NCBI RefSeq assembly: GCF_009707545.1
Contig: NZ_WLYK01000002.1
Span: forward strand, 124,001-188,000
Length of the DNA stretch: 64,000 nucleotides
DNA from: Nakamurella alba
Lineage (GTDB): Bacteria; Actinomycetota; Actinomycetes; Mycobacteriales; Nakamurellaceae
Reading direction: 5' to 3'
This document shows positions 8,198-17,158 of this stretch, in pieces. Numbering within the stretch: position 1 is the stretch's first letter; each line of letters begins with the position of its first letter. The translations under genes and the position numbers were made by a program. A model generated the notes under the pieces. The model was not told the origin of the DNA. It saw only the letters and a program-made list of their open reading frames with translations, and searched no databases.

Positions 8198-9010
8198 ATG
8201 GCAGTTCGGGGAGCAACGCACCGGTCGTACGCGAATCTGGTGCGCAATTTCGCCTCCCGCGAGCTCAAGGGCCGGTTCAAGGGCAGCGCGCTGGGCTGGG
8301 CGTGGTCGCTGATCAACCCGCTGGCCACGCTCGCGGTCTACGCGACCATCTTCGGGTTCTTCCTCAAGTTCGAGCCGCCGACCGGCGGCAACGGCACCCT
8401 GCACAACTTCGCGATCTACCTGTTCACCGCGCTGGTGCTGTGGAACTACTTCTTCGCCGTGGTCACCGGCAGCATGGGCGCGCTGATCGGCGCCGGCCCG
8501 CTGATGAAGAAGATCTACTTCCCGCCGTGGACCCCGATCGTGGGCAGTGCCCTGGCCACGCTGACCCAGCTGGGCATCGAGCTCGGTCTGCTGGTGGTCG
8601 TCTACATCATCATCGGCAACATCTCGTGGACCGTGCTGCTGGTGCCGGTGCTGGTCGCGCTGCTCACGCTGTTCTCGCTGGGGCTCGGCTTCGCCCTGGC
8701 GATCCTGAACGCCAAGTTCCGGGACGTGAACTACATCGTCACCGTGCTGATGAACCTGCTGTTCTACTCGGCACCGATCATCTACCCGATCTCGCTGGTG
8801 CGGGAGCAGTACGCCCTGCACCCGTGGGCGAGGATCTACGAGTGGAACCCGCTCGTGCAGTTCGTGGAGGGGATGAAGGACCTGCTGTACAGCCTGAAGG
8901 CCCCGTCGCTGAGCAGCATGCTCTACATGGTGGTCGTCTCGGTCGGTGTCTTCGTGCTGGGTGCGTGGTTCTTCGACCGCACCTCGCGGGATGTGAGTGA
9001 CGAGCTGTGA
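8198..9010 (+). CDS. wzm: ABC-2 type polysaccharide export permease (Wzm-like)
   Basis: A 270-residue permease starting MAVRGATHRSYANL, with six hydrophobic segments and the ABC-2 signature of polysaccharide exporters. An amphipathic N-terminal helix (FASRELKGRFKGSALGWAWSLINPL) precedes the first span. The C-terminal part includes the NPLVQFVEGMKDLLYS loop. It pairs with the ATPase that follows with a GTGA overlap. Family knowledge: Wzm/Wzt move finished lipid-linked O-antigen-type glycans, or galactan in mycobacteria, across the cytoplasmic membrane. The start is uncertain: a longer form from 8081 adds 39 polar residues, and neither start has a clear ribosome site. Confidence 0.88.
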   Translation: MAVRGATHRSYANLVRNFASRELKGRFKGSALGWAWSLINPLATLAVYATIFGFFLKFEPPTGGNGTLHNFAIYLFTALVLWNYFFAVVTGSMGALIGAGPLMKKIYFPPWTPIVGSALATLTQLGIELGLLVVVYIIIGNISWTVLLVPVLVALLTLFSLGLGFALAILNAKFRDVNYIVTVLMNLLFYSAPIIYPISLVREQYALHPWARIYEWNPLVQFVEGMKDLLYSLKAPSLSSMLYMVVVSVGVFVLGAWFFDRTSRDVSDEL

Positions 9011-10338
9011 GCAGCGACATCGTCTCCGCCATCCCCGGGCCCGACGCGGTCACGGCGCCCGCCGACCGCGAGGTGGCCGAGCCGGCCGTCGTCGTCACCG
9101 GCGTCGGCAAGCGGTTCCGGCTGTTCGCCGACCGCCGCACGAACCTCAAGGAGATGTTCACCCAGCGCCGCCGCAAGACCCGGTACGAGGAGTTCTGGGC
9201 GGTGCAGGACGTCTCGCTGTCGATCCCCAAGGGGTCGACCTTCGGCCTGGTCGGGCACAACGGATCCGGCAAGTCGACCCTGCTGAAGCTGATCGCCGGC
9301 ATCCACCGGCCGACCACCGGCACCATCACCTCCGTCGGCCGGATCTCGGCGCTGCTGGAGCTCGGCGCCGGCTTCCACCCGGAGCTGTCCGGCCGCGACA
9401 ACATCTACCTCAACGGCGCGATCCTCGGCCTGTCCCGCAAGCGCATCGACAGCGCGATCGACGAGATCATCGAGTTCAGCGGCCTGGGCCACTTCATCGA
9501 CGTGCCGGTGAAGGTCTACTCCTCCGGCATGTACGTCCGGCTCGGGTTCGCCATCGCGGTCACCCTGGACCCGGAGATCCTGGTCATCGACGAGATCATC
9601 GCCGTCGGCGACGAGGAGTTCCAGCGCCGCTGCTTCGACTACCTGCACCGGCTGCGCAAGCGCGGCGTCACGATCATCTTCGTGACCCACTCGATGGGCC
9701 TGGTGCAGCAGCTCTGCGACGGCGCCGCCTGGCTGGAGAACGGCCGGGTGAAGATCGTCGGGACCGCCGACGAGGTGGTCAACGCCTATCTGGACACGGT
9801 CAACGCCGCCGAGGCCGAGCGCCTCGAGGAGGAGCGGGCCGAGCAGGGCGGGGCCGACGGGGAGTCCGGGACCGCGAGCAGCAGCGGGGTGCACGACCGG
9901 GGCAGCGGCGAGGTCACAATCGACCGGCTGGAGTTCATCGACCGGCTGGGCCAGACCAGGACCACCGCGATCACCGGCGACCCATTGACCGTCCGGGTGC
10001 ACTACAAGGCGCACACCCCCACCGACGAGGTGGTCTTCGGGCTGTCGCTGCGGCACGAGTCGGGCCCGGAGATCGCCGGGCCGAACACCCGGACCTCCGG
10101 TCACGGCCCCACCGCCGTGCACGCCGACGGGCACGTCGACTACGTGCTGGAGCCGCTCACGGTGAACCCCGGCAAGTACTACCTGTCGGCCGCCGCGGTC
10201 GACGCCAGCATGCTGCACGTCTACGACTATTGGTACGACGCCGGGGAACTCACCGTGCAGCCCGGTCACGGCCAGACCCAGGGCGGCCTGGTCGTCCTGC
10301 CCGGCAGCTGGAACCTGCCGGCCGCCGACCCGGCCTGA
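9007..10338 (+). CDS. wzt: polysaccharide ABC exporter ATPase with C-terminal glycan-binding extension (Wzt-like)
   Basis: A 443-residue protein. The ATPase domain covers about residues 28-265, with Walker A GHNGSGKST at 83-91, the Wzt-type signature YSSGMYVRLGF, and Walker B ILVIDE at 191-196 followed by IIAVGDEEFQ. An acidic linker (AEAERLEEERAEQGG) leads to a beta-rich C-terminal domain of about 140 residues (EVTIDRLEFIDRLGQ to the end). Family knowledge: in Wzt proteins that export chain-terminated O-antigens, this domain recognises the modified non-reducing end. Its presence implies substrate-specific export and a terminal modification. The GTG start overlaps the wzm stop. The next gene encodes a methyltransferase-glycosyltransferase that could make such a cap. 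Confidence 0.88.
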   Translation: MSSDIVSAIPGPDAVTAPADREVAEPAVVVTGVGKRFRLFADRRTNLKEMFTQRRRKTRYEEFWAVQDVSLSIPKGSTFGLVGHNGSGKSTLLKLIAGIHRPTTGTITSVGRISALLELGAGFHPELSGRDNIYLNGAILGLSRKRIDSAIDEIIEFSGLGHFIDVPVKVYSSGMYVRLGFAIAVTLDPEILVIDEIIAVGDEEFQRRCFDYLHRLRKRGVTIIFVTHSMGLVQQLCDGAAWLENGRVKIVGTADEVVNAYLDTVNAAEAERLEEERAEQGGADGESGTASSSGVHDRGSGEVTIDRLEFIDRLGQTRTTAITGDPLTVRVHYKAHTPTDEVVFGLSLRHESGPEIAGPNTRTSGHGPTAVHADGHVDYVLEPLTVNPGKYYLSAAAVDASMLHVYDYWYDAGELTVQPGHGQTQGGLVVLPGSWNLPAADPA

Positions 10339-10417
10339 GCACCGCACCCGACACCAACCACCCAGCACCACCTGATCCCGCACGGCACGTCAGCAACAGC
10401 GAAGGGAATCCCCTGAA

Positions 10418-13400
10418 GTGAAGGTCAATCTCGGCAGCGGCCAGGCGTACATGCCCGGGTGGGTGAACGTGGACGCCAGCCCGGACGTGAAGGCCGACAT
10501 CCACCTGGACGCGGCGGAGTTCGTCCGCCAGTACGGGGCGCAGGTCGAGCAGGTCTACATGGGTCACGTGCTGGAGCACGTGATGCCCGGGGACTCGCTC
10601 ACCCTGCTGCGGCTGCTGAACGAGCGGCTGCCCGCCGGCACCGTCATCAGCGCGGTCACCCCGGACATGGGCGCCATCTGGGAGGCCTACAAGGCCGGCG
10701 AGATCGACTCCTACCAGCTGAACGCCGCGTTCATCTACTCCTACGTGCAGCCCTCGCACCACGTCTGGTGCTACGACCAGGAGTCGCTGCTCGAGCTGTT
10801 CCGCCGCGCCGGCTTCGTCGACGCCGAGCCGGTCGACCCGCACACCTGGGAGCCGGTGTTCCACAAGGACGGCGTCGAGTCCAAGTGGCAGACCGGCGTC
10901 CGGGCCACCGCCCGCGGCCTGGAGGGCGAGAAGAACGTCGCCCCGCCCGAGGTGGAGGCGCTCACCTGGGATCTCGTCGAGGCCGAGGTGGCCCGCCGGG
11001 AGAACAAGAAGGTCGGCGAGATCAGCACCCAGGAGCTGCTGCTGCACCGGCTGGAGGAGCTGCGCTCAGCGCTGGCCCGCGAGGCCGACCTGCGCGGCGG
11101 CTACCAGCAGGGCTTCGACGACGCCGCCCGGCAGCTGGAGGAGGCCCGCGCCGAGATCCGCGAGCTGCGCGAGCACGGCGTGACCGTCGGCGAGAAGGAG
11201 AAGCCCTTCGACCCGAACTCGACCCGCCCGGCCGTGCTGCCGACCAACGCGCCGGTGATCCCGCCGCCGGTGCACGTGGACCCGGCCGAGGTGCCGACCA
11301 CCCTGCGCGGCAAGGTCCGCAAGGCCGTCGGGCAGAAGCTGCCGGAGGGGTCCCCGCGCCGGCGCAAGGCGAAGGCCGCGCTGGACGCCTACCGGGAGAC
11401 CGTGGAGTACGGCCGCCGGCTCAAGCGCACCTGGGAGAGCCGCACCGTCGAGTCCGAGATCGCCGCCACCGAGGCCGCGATCGAGACGATGAGCTACGAC
11501 ACCTGGCTGGCCGGCCACCGGATCTCGGCCGATCAGGTCAAGGCGCAGAAGGACTGGGCCGAGGCGGTCGCCAAGAACGGCCGCATGCTGACCGTGCAGG
11601 TGCTGGTGCTGCCCGGCTCCGGTGATCTCGGCACCACCCTGGACAGCCTGGTGGCGCAGTCGTGGCCGGCCTGGACCGCGGCCGTCTGCACCCCGGCCTC
11701 GATCCCGTCGTCCTGGAGCGACAAGCGGATCAGCAACAGCGCCGTCGACACCGGATCGGTGTTCGACGCGGCCAACGCCAAGGTCGTCGCCGAGAAGGCC
11801 GACTACGTCATCGTTGTCCACGCCGGCGACACCCTGGAGCCGGACTGCCTGTTCACCATCGCCTCGGCCGTCCGCCGCGACCCGCTGCTGGAGCTGCTGG
11901 TCTGGGACGACGACGTGCGCGACGCCTCCGGGCACCGCAGCTCCCCGCACTTCCGGCCGTCCTGGTCGCCCGAGATGCTGCTGGGCGCCGACTACATCGG
12001 CACCGCGGCGGCGATCCGGCGCACGGCGTGGGAGTCGTCCGGCGGGCTGATCGAGAAGTTCGGCGACAGCGCCGGATGGAACCTGCTGCTGTCCCTGGAC
12101 CTGACCGACGAGCGCGTGTTCCGGTCCTCCCGCGTGCTCGGCTCGGTCACCGCCCGGCGCGGACCGGACCCGGCCACCGCGACCACCGTCGTCCAGCACC
12201 ACCTCGACGACAAGGGCATCCCGGCCACCGCCGAGCTGGTCGACCAGGTCGTCCGGGTGCGCTGGAGCATGCAGGACGCACCGAAGGTCACCGTGGTCAT
12301 CCCGACCCGGCACAACCGCAAGATGCTCTCCACCTGCCTGCCGTCGCTGGCCCGGACCGACTACCCGGACTTCCACGTGGTGATCGTCGACAACGGCGGC
12401 CACTCCGCGGACAACGAGCGCTGGTACGAGGAGAACAAGGGCTCGCTGGACCTGAAGGTCATCTGGTGGACCGAGACCCCGTTCAACTACTCGGCGGTCA
12501 ACAACGCCGGTGCGGCCGCCGGCGACGGCGAGGTGCTGGTCTTCCTCAACGACGACACCGAGCTGCTCGACCCGACCTGGATGCAGGAGCTGGTGGGCTG
12601 GGCCCGCCGCCCCGAGATCGGCGTGGCCGGCCTGCAGCTCATCGGCCCGGACGACGAGATCCAGCACACCGGCGTCATTCTCGGCCTCGGCGGGTTCGCC
12701 GATCACATCTTCGAGGGCACCCGCCCGCACGAGGACTCGATCTTCGGCCGCAACGACTGGTACCGGAACTCGCTCGCCGTCACCGGCGCCTGCATGGCGA
12801 TGACCCGGGACTACTTCGACGAGGTCGGCGGGATGGACGAGCGGTTCATCCTGTGCGGCAGCGACGTCGCGATCGGGCTGGACTCGGTGCTGCGCGGCTA
12901 CCGCAACGTCTGCTCGCCGTTCGGCACCATCCGGCACCTGGAGTCGGCCACCCGCGGCACCAACGTGCCGCACTGGGACTTCTTCATGAGCTTCTGGCGG
13001 TACAGCAGCTGGCTGTTCGGCGGCGACCCGTACTTCTCCCCCAACGTCTCGCTGTCCAGCCGCATCCCGGAGTTCCGGTCCGCGGCGGAACCGACGCCGC
13101 AGCAGCGGGTCTCGATCCCGCTGGGCCGCTCGTTCGAGGCCTTCCGGCAGACCACCACCGAGGCCGAGTCGAAGATGCTCTCGGACATGTGCCGGGCGCT
13201 GCCGATCGACGAGGCCGGCGTGAACGACCTGCACGCCCGCAACGCCGAGCCGTTCGACGTGAAGAGCATCAACTGGTTCATCCCGGACATCGACAGCCCG
13301 TTCTACGGCGGCATCAACACCGCGCTGCGGATCGCCGACGAGCTGGCCCGGGTGCACGGGGTGCAGAACCGGTTCGTGGTGTGGGGCGGCGGCAACGAGA

Positions 13401-14329
13401 ACTTCGTCCGCTCCGCGCTGGCCTCGGCCTTCCCGGCCCTGCAGCACAGCGAGATCGTGTTCTACACGAACCCGAACGCCGCGACGCTGCAGTCGATCCC
13501 GTACGCCGACGTGTCGATCGCGACGCTCTGGGTGACCGCCTACGCGGTGACCCACATGCCGAACACCAAGCGGAAGTTCTACCTGATCCAGGACTTCGAG
13601 CCGATGTTCTACCCGGCGTCGACGCTCTACTCGCTGGCCGAGGAGACCTACAAGCTCGGCCTGTACGGGCTCTGCAACACCGACAACCTGCGGAAGATCT
13701 ACGCCGACGAGTACGGCGGGAAGGGCATGTCCTTCACCCCCGCCGTCGACCCGGCGATCTTCCACGCCCGCGGCCGCGAGGAGCGGGTGGACGGCTCACC
13801 GGTCACCCTGTTCGTCTACGGCCGGCCCGGTCACTGGCGGAACTGCTGGGAGATGGCGGCTCTCGCCCTCGAGGAGCTCAAGGACCGGCTCGGCGACCGG
13901 GTGCGGATCGTCACGGCCGGCGCCTGGGCGCAGGGCGGCGGCGCCGAGATGGAGATCAAGCGGCTGGGTCTGCTCGACTACCGGGCCACCGGCGAGCTCT
14001 ACCGGCACTGCGACGTCGGCCTGGCGCTGACCGTGTCCAAGCACCCGTCGTACCTGCCGCTGGAGCTGATGGCCTGCGGTGTGCCGATCGTGGCGTTCGA
14101 CAACCCGTGGGGCTACTGGATCCTCGAGGACGGCAAGAACTCACTGCTGGCCAAGCGGACGGTCGACAGCCTGGTCGACCGGCTGGAGAAGGCGGTCGTG
14201 GACACCGAGCTGCGACGCAACATGCAGGCCGCCGCGCTGGAGTCCATCGCGGCCCGGCACAACGACTGGTCGGCGGCCATCTCGCCGATCTACCCGTACC
14301 TCTGCGATCCCGAGGGCAAGCGGGGCTGA
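10418..14329 (+). CDS. multidomain methyltransferase-like / GT2 / GT2 / GT4 (WsaF-like) glycosyltransferase
   Basis: A 1303-residue protein; the GTG start has GAAGGGA 11 bases upstream. Residues 1-170 look like a SAM methyltransferase of the small glycan-locus type (NLGSGQAYMPGWVNVD, later GHVLEH). Residues about 180-250 are charged and coiled-coil-like. A degenerate GT2-like unit spans about 390-615 and lacks a clear DxD nucleotide motif, although AGDTLEPD resembles one. A complete GT2 unit spans about 621-850 (VTVVIPTRHNRK; VFLNDDTELLDP near 709). The C-terminal 350 residues match the style of WsaF rhamnosyltransferases (NWFIPDIDSPFYGGINTALR; FYLIQDFEPMFYP; ELMACGVPIVAFDNPWG). Two or three sugar transfers and a methyl cap could reside on one chain. 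It follows wzt by 79 bases. Confidence 0.85.
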   Translation: MKVNLGSGQAYMPGWVNVDASPDVKADIHLDAAEFVRQYGAQVEQVYMGHVLEHVMPGDSLTLLRLLNERLPAGTVISAVTPDMGAIWEAYKAGEIDSYQLNAAFIYSYVQPSHHVWCYDQESLLELFRRAGFVDAEPVDPHTWEPVFHKDGVESKWQTGVRATARGLEGEKNVAPPEVEALTWDLVEAEVARRENKKVGEISTQELLLHRLEELRSALAREADLRGGYQQGFDDAARQLEEARAEIRELREHGVTVGEKEKPFDPNSTRPAVLPTNAPVIPPPVHVDPAEVPTTLRGKVRKAVGQKLPEGSPRRRKAKAALDAYRETVEYGRRLKRTWESRTVESEIAATEAAIETMSYDTWLAGHRISADQVKAQKDWAEAVAKNGRMLTVQVLVLPGSGDLGTTLDSLVAQSWPAWTAAVCTPASIPSSWSDKRISNSAVDTGSVFDAANAKVVAEKADYVIVVHAGDTLEPDCLFTIASAVRRDPLLELLVWDDDVRDASGHRSSPHFRPSWSPEMLLGADYIGTAAAIRRTAWESSGGLIEKFGDSAGWNLLLSLDLTDERVFRSSRVLGSVTARRGPDPATATTVVQHHLDDKGIPATAELVDQVVRVRWSMQDAPKVTVVIPTRHNRKMLSTCLPSLARTDYPDFHVVIVDNGGHSADNERWYEENKGSLDLKVIWWTETPFNYSAVNNAGAAAGDGEVLVFLNDDTELLDPTWMQELVGWARRPEIGVAGLQLIGPDDEIQHTGVILGLGGFADHIFEGTRPHEDSIFGRNDWYRNSLAVTGACMAMTRDYFDEVGGMDERFILCGSDVAIGLDSVLRGYRNVCSPFGTIRHLESATRGTNVPHWDFFMSFWRYSSWLFGGDPYFSPNVSLSSRIPEFRSAAEPTPQQRVSIPLGRSFEAFRQTTTEAESKMLSDMCRALPIDEAGVNDLHARNAEPFDVKSINWFIPDIDSPFYGGINTALRIADELARVHGVQNRFVVWGGGNENFVRSALASAFPALQHSEIVFYTNPNAATLQSIPYADVSIATLWVTAYAVTHMPNTKRKFYLIQDFEPMFYPASTLYSLAEETYKLGLYGLCNTDNLRKIYADEYGGKGMSFTPAVDPAIFHARGREERVDGSPVTLFVYGRPGHWRNCWEMAALALEELKDRLGDRVRIVTAGAWAQGGGAEMEIKRLGLLDYRATGELYRHCDVGLALTVSKHPSYLPLELMACGVPIVAFDNPWGYWILEDGKNSLLAKRTVDSLVDRLEKAVVDTELRRNMQAAALESIAARHNDWSAAISPIYPYLCDPEGKRG

Positions 14330-14377
14330 TCATCGACGCCGCAGCGCTCGCGGACGTGACCCGGTGCGGGTGACGGC

Positions 14378-15781
14378 GTGAGATCGACACGGCCCGCACC
14401 GGGAGATCCCTCCCGGCGCGGGCTGCTCACCATCACGGCCGAACAGGTCTCCGCACGGTTGGCCGGCCCGGCGATCCGGGCACTGGAGCTGTCCACCGCG
14501 GTCGCGGCGGCGGGGATCCCGGCCCGGGTGGTCTCGCTCGGCGCGGTGGAGACCGTCGAGCTGCCGCTGGGCGGCGTCCAGGTCGACACCGCGGACGCGG
14601 TCGACCTGCCGGCGCTGGTGGCCGCCGCCGGCTGCGTGCTGGTGCAGGGTGATGTGCTCGGCCTGCTCCCCTGGCTGGCCGGCACCGACGTGCCGATCGT
14701 CGTCGACGCCTACGACCCGTTCCACCTCGAGCAGCTGGAGCAGGCCCGCCCGGCCGGGGAGACCGGTCGCCGGGCGATCGTCCGGGACACGGTCACCAGC
14801 CTCAACCTCCAGCTGTCCCGGGCCGATCTGGTGCTCGCCGCCTCCGCGCGGCAACGGGACCTGTGGCTGGGCCACCTGGCGGCACTGGGCCGGATCAACC
14901 CGGTCACCTACGACGCCGCGCACGACCTCTCCGGCCTGCTGCGGGTGGTGCCGTTCGGTCTGCCCGACGCTCCCCCGGTCCGGTCCGCGCGGCCGGGTCT
15001 GCGTGCGGAGTTCCCGGAGATCGGCCCGGACGCCGTCGTGGCACTCTGGGCCGGCGGGCTGTACGACTGGTTCGACCCGGTGCTGGTGGTCGAGGCGGTG
15101 GCACGGCTGCGGTCCGGCGGCGCCGACGTGCATCTGGTGCTGCTCGGGGCGGCCCACCCGGTGCTGGGCGTCCCGTCGGCCGCGGAGGCCGCCGCCCGCG
15201 CCCGCGCGGTGGACCTGGGCGTCCTGGACGCCGGGGTGTGGTTCGCCGACCGCTGGTTGCCCTTCGCCGAACGCGCCGACTGGTTGCTGGAGGCCGACCT
15301 CGGCGTGCTCGCGCACCACGCCGGCGTGGAGGCCGAGTTCGCCTACCGCACCCGGCTTCTCGACCACCTCTGGGCCGGGCTGCCGACCGTGACCACCACC
15401 GGCGATCCGCTCGGCGGTGCGCTGATCGGGGCCGGGGCGGCGGTGGGTGCCGCACCGGGCGACGTCGACGGGTTCACCGCCGCCCTGGCCGCACTGCTGC
15501 CCGCCGTCGATCGCCTGTACGTCGCGACCGCCGCCCGGGCGCTCGTCCCGGCACACCGCTGGTCGGTGACCGCGGCGCCGCTGGTGGACTTCTGCCGCTC
15601 GCCGCGGCGGGCACCGGACCTGGTGCTCTCCCGTGCCCGGCGTGCCCAGCTCGGGCTGCGCACCCCCGGCCTCGACCGCTCCCTGCCCACCCGGCTGCGG
15701 GCGGCCCTGCTCGAGGGTGGGCCGCTGGTGCTGCTCCGCCGGGTGTCCGGCAGGCTGCGCCGGCTGCTGCCCGGCCGCTGA
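14378..15781 (+). CDS. GT-B glycosyltransferase, group 1-like
   Basis: A 467-residue protein with a GT-B-like layout. The N-terminal half contains LTITAEQVSARLAGPAIRALEL, typical of glycosyltransferases in O-antigen ABC-export loci. The second half begins near ALWAGGLYDWFDPVLVVEAV and includes WLPFAERADWLLEADLGVLAHHAGVEAEFAYRTRLLDHLWAGLP, a modified C-terminal donor site where an EX7E glutamate is replaced by related residues. It starts with GTG 48 bases after the large glycosyltransferase and is probably in the same transcript. The C-terminal 60 residues are Arg/Leu-rich and may associate with the membrane. Sugar specificity is unknown. Confidence 0.75.
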   Translation: MRSTRPAPGDPSRRGLLTITAEQVSARLAGPAIRALELSTAVAAAGIPARVVSLGAVETVELPLGGVQVDTADAVDLPALVAAAGCVLVQGDVLGLLPWLAGTDVPIVVDAYDPFHLEQLEQARPAGETGRRAIVRDTVTSLNLQLSRADLVLAASARQRDLWLGHLAALGRINPVTYDAAHDLSGLLRVVPFGLPDAPPVRSARPGLRAEFPEIGPDAVVALWAGGLYDWFDPVLVVEAVARLRSGGADVHLVLLGAAHPVLGVPSAAEAAARARAVDLGVLDAGVWFADRWLPFAERADWLLEADLGVLAHHAGVEAEFAYRTRLLDHLWAGLPTVTTTGDPLGGALIGAGAAVGAAPGDVDGFTAALAALLPAVDRLYVATAARALVPAHRWSVTAAPLVDFCRSPRRAPDLVLSRARRAQLGLRTPGLDRSLPTRLRAALLEGGPLVLLRRVSGRLRRLLPGR

Positions 15782-15912
15782 CACCGGCAGCCCTGGTCGA
15801 CCCGGCGCCGCCGCTGACTCCCGGGACGGCGGCAGCGGACCCTGCGCAACGGTTCCGACCGCCCGCCGGCGACATCCGCGCGCGGATCCCGGTTCCCACC
15901 GAGGACGACGAC

Positions 15913-15943
15913 GGCCGGCCCGGGCTCGATGCCCGGACCGGCC
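15913..15943. terminator. bidirectional hairpin between convergent genes
   Basis: GGCCGGCCCGGGC and GCCCGGACCGGCC form a 13-bp stem with one mismatch around the loop TCGAT. It lies 131 bases after the glycosyltransferase stop and 48 bases past the end of the convergent CAP gene, so it could stop both transcripts. There is no long T tract. Confidence 0.6.
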
Positions 15944-15991
15944 GAGGGTCCTGGTGGTGCTGTGCCGTCCGGGCCGCGGGCCCGGCCCGGC

Positions 15992-17086
15992 TCACTTCTT
16001 CAGGTGGTTGTACGCCCCGCCGGAGCCGGCCTTGGCGATCGCGTTCTTGTCGACCACGGTGGTGGGCTTCACGCCGCCGACCGAGGACCACGAGCTCAAG
16101 TAGTGCAGCTTGCCCCAGAGGACGCGGTACACGGTGGACGAGCCGGAGGCGATGATGAAGGTCTCGTTCCGCGGGTACCAGAGCAGGTGGTTCCAGGCGC
16201 CGCCCTTGTTGGCGTAGCGGATGGCCGCCCCGTCGATCCAGGTGACCGACTTGACCCCGCCGAACTGCGCCCAGCTGGTGACGAAGATCGGTGCGCCACC
16301 GGCGATCCGGTAGACCACGCCGGTGCCGCGGTCCGCGACGAAGGTGCCGTCCCGCGGGTAGTCCGGGAGCTTGTTGAACTGGGCGGCGGTGAGCCGCTTG
16401 TAGGGCTGGATCCCACCGAAGCTGGTCCAGCTGGACACCACGACCGGTGCGCCACCGGCGATCCGGTAGTAGAGGCGGCTGCCCTCGTCGTAGACGAAGT
16501 CACCCTCCTTGACCGAGACGGTGGGGGTGGCCGACGGGGTGGAGACGACCTGGCCGGACTCAACCTTGTCGGTGAACTCGGTGGTGTTCCACAGGCCGCG
16601 GCTGCCGCCGACGGTGCCCATGCCGACGTAGCGGTAGGCGGAGCCGAGGATGTTGGCGCGGTGACCCGGCGAGGCCATGTAGGCGTCGAAGATCTCCTGC
16701 GCGGGGGTGGAGGTCGACGACGACCACGCCACGTTCTCGCCCCAGGTGGTGCGGTTGGACGCGCCGTTCTCGGCGACCTGGGTCCAGGCGTTCGGGTTGT
16801 GCGCCAGCTTGTAGCCGGTGGCGCCGGCGTTCATCTGGTTCGACCAGTACAGCGAGACCGAGGTCAGGCCGCGGGCCTCCTGCAGCGCCGGCAGTCCGCG
16901 GTCGGTGCGGGCCTTGTTGATCAGCGCGATCATCTGCTTGTCGAAGGAGACCATCTGGGGAGCCGCGGGCGCAGGCACCGGTGCCGCGTTCGACACCGCC
17001 GCCGGCAGCACGAGGGCCGCGATCAGAGTGGTCAGCACGACCAGGATGCGGCCGAGGCCGACCCGCGTCGATCCATTCACTGTCAT
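15992..17086 (-). CDS. secreted CAP/SCP-domain protein with three C-terminal repeats
   Basis: A 364-residue protein. A signal peptide covers about residues 1-35 (basic start, LVVLTTLIAALVLPAA, cleavage near SNAA-P). The CAP (SCP/PR-1) domain spans about 45-180 with the typical cavity residues: AHNPNAW, WGENVA and SPGHRANIL. Three repeats of about 55 residues follow, each of the form F-V-x-G-x-x-Y-R-I-x-G-G-A-P-x-x-V-x-S-W. Function of the repeats is unknown; they may bind wall glycan. A paralogue with five repeats lies upstream on the same strand. The ATG at 17086 is preferred over the adjoining GTG at 17089. A motif shared with the paralogue lies 48-51 bases upstream. Confidence 0.85.
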   Translation of the reverse strand: MTVNGSTRVGLGRILVVLTTLIAALVLPAAVSNAAPVPAPAAPQMVSFDKQMIALINKARTDRGLPALQEARGLTSVSLYWSNQMNAGATGYKLAHNPNAWTQVAENGASNRTTWGENVAWSSSTSTPAQEIFDAYMASPGHRANILGSAYRYVGMGTVGGSRGLWNTTEFTDKVESGQVVSTPSATPTVSVKEGDFVYDEGSRLYYRIAGGAPVVVSSWTSFGGIQPYKRLTAAQFNKLPDYPRDGTFVADRGTGVVYRIAGGAPIFVTSWAQFGGVKSVTWIDGAAIRYANKGGAWNHLLWYPRNETFIIASGSSTVYRVLWGKLHYLSSWSSVGGVKPTTVVDKNAIAKAGSGGAYNHLKK

Positions 17087-17137
17087 CACCGATTCCGGGT
17101 TCGAGCGGCGTTACATCAGGCCGCTGAGGACCTACCC

Positions 17138-17158
17138 AGGGTAATGCGATAGCTACAC
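17138..17158 (-). promoter_or_regulatory. shared CAP-gene upstream element, copy 1
   Basis: On the minus strand GTGTAGCTA, 6 bases, then TACCCT. The same bipartite element occurs upstream of the second CAP gene (19431-19451), at the same 48-base distance from the aligned GTG codons. It could be a promoter -10 region or a regulator site; sequence alone does not decide. Confidence 0.5.

Noticed and set aside
11066-13765. 899-codon minus-strand frame within the giant glycosyltransferase
   Set aside because: Antisense shadow; no motifs, composition typical of complementary GC-rich codons.
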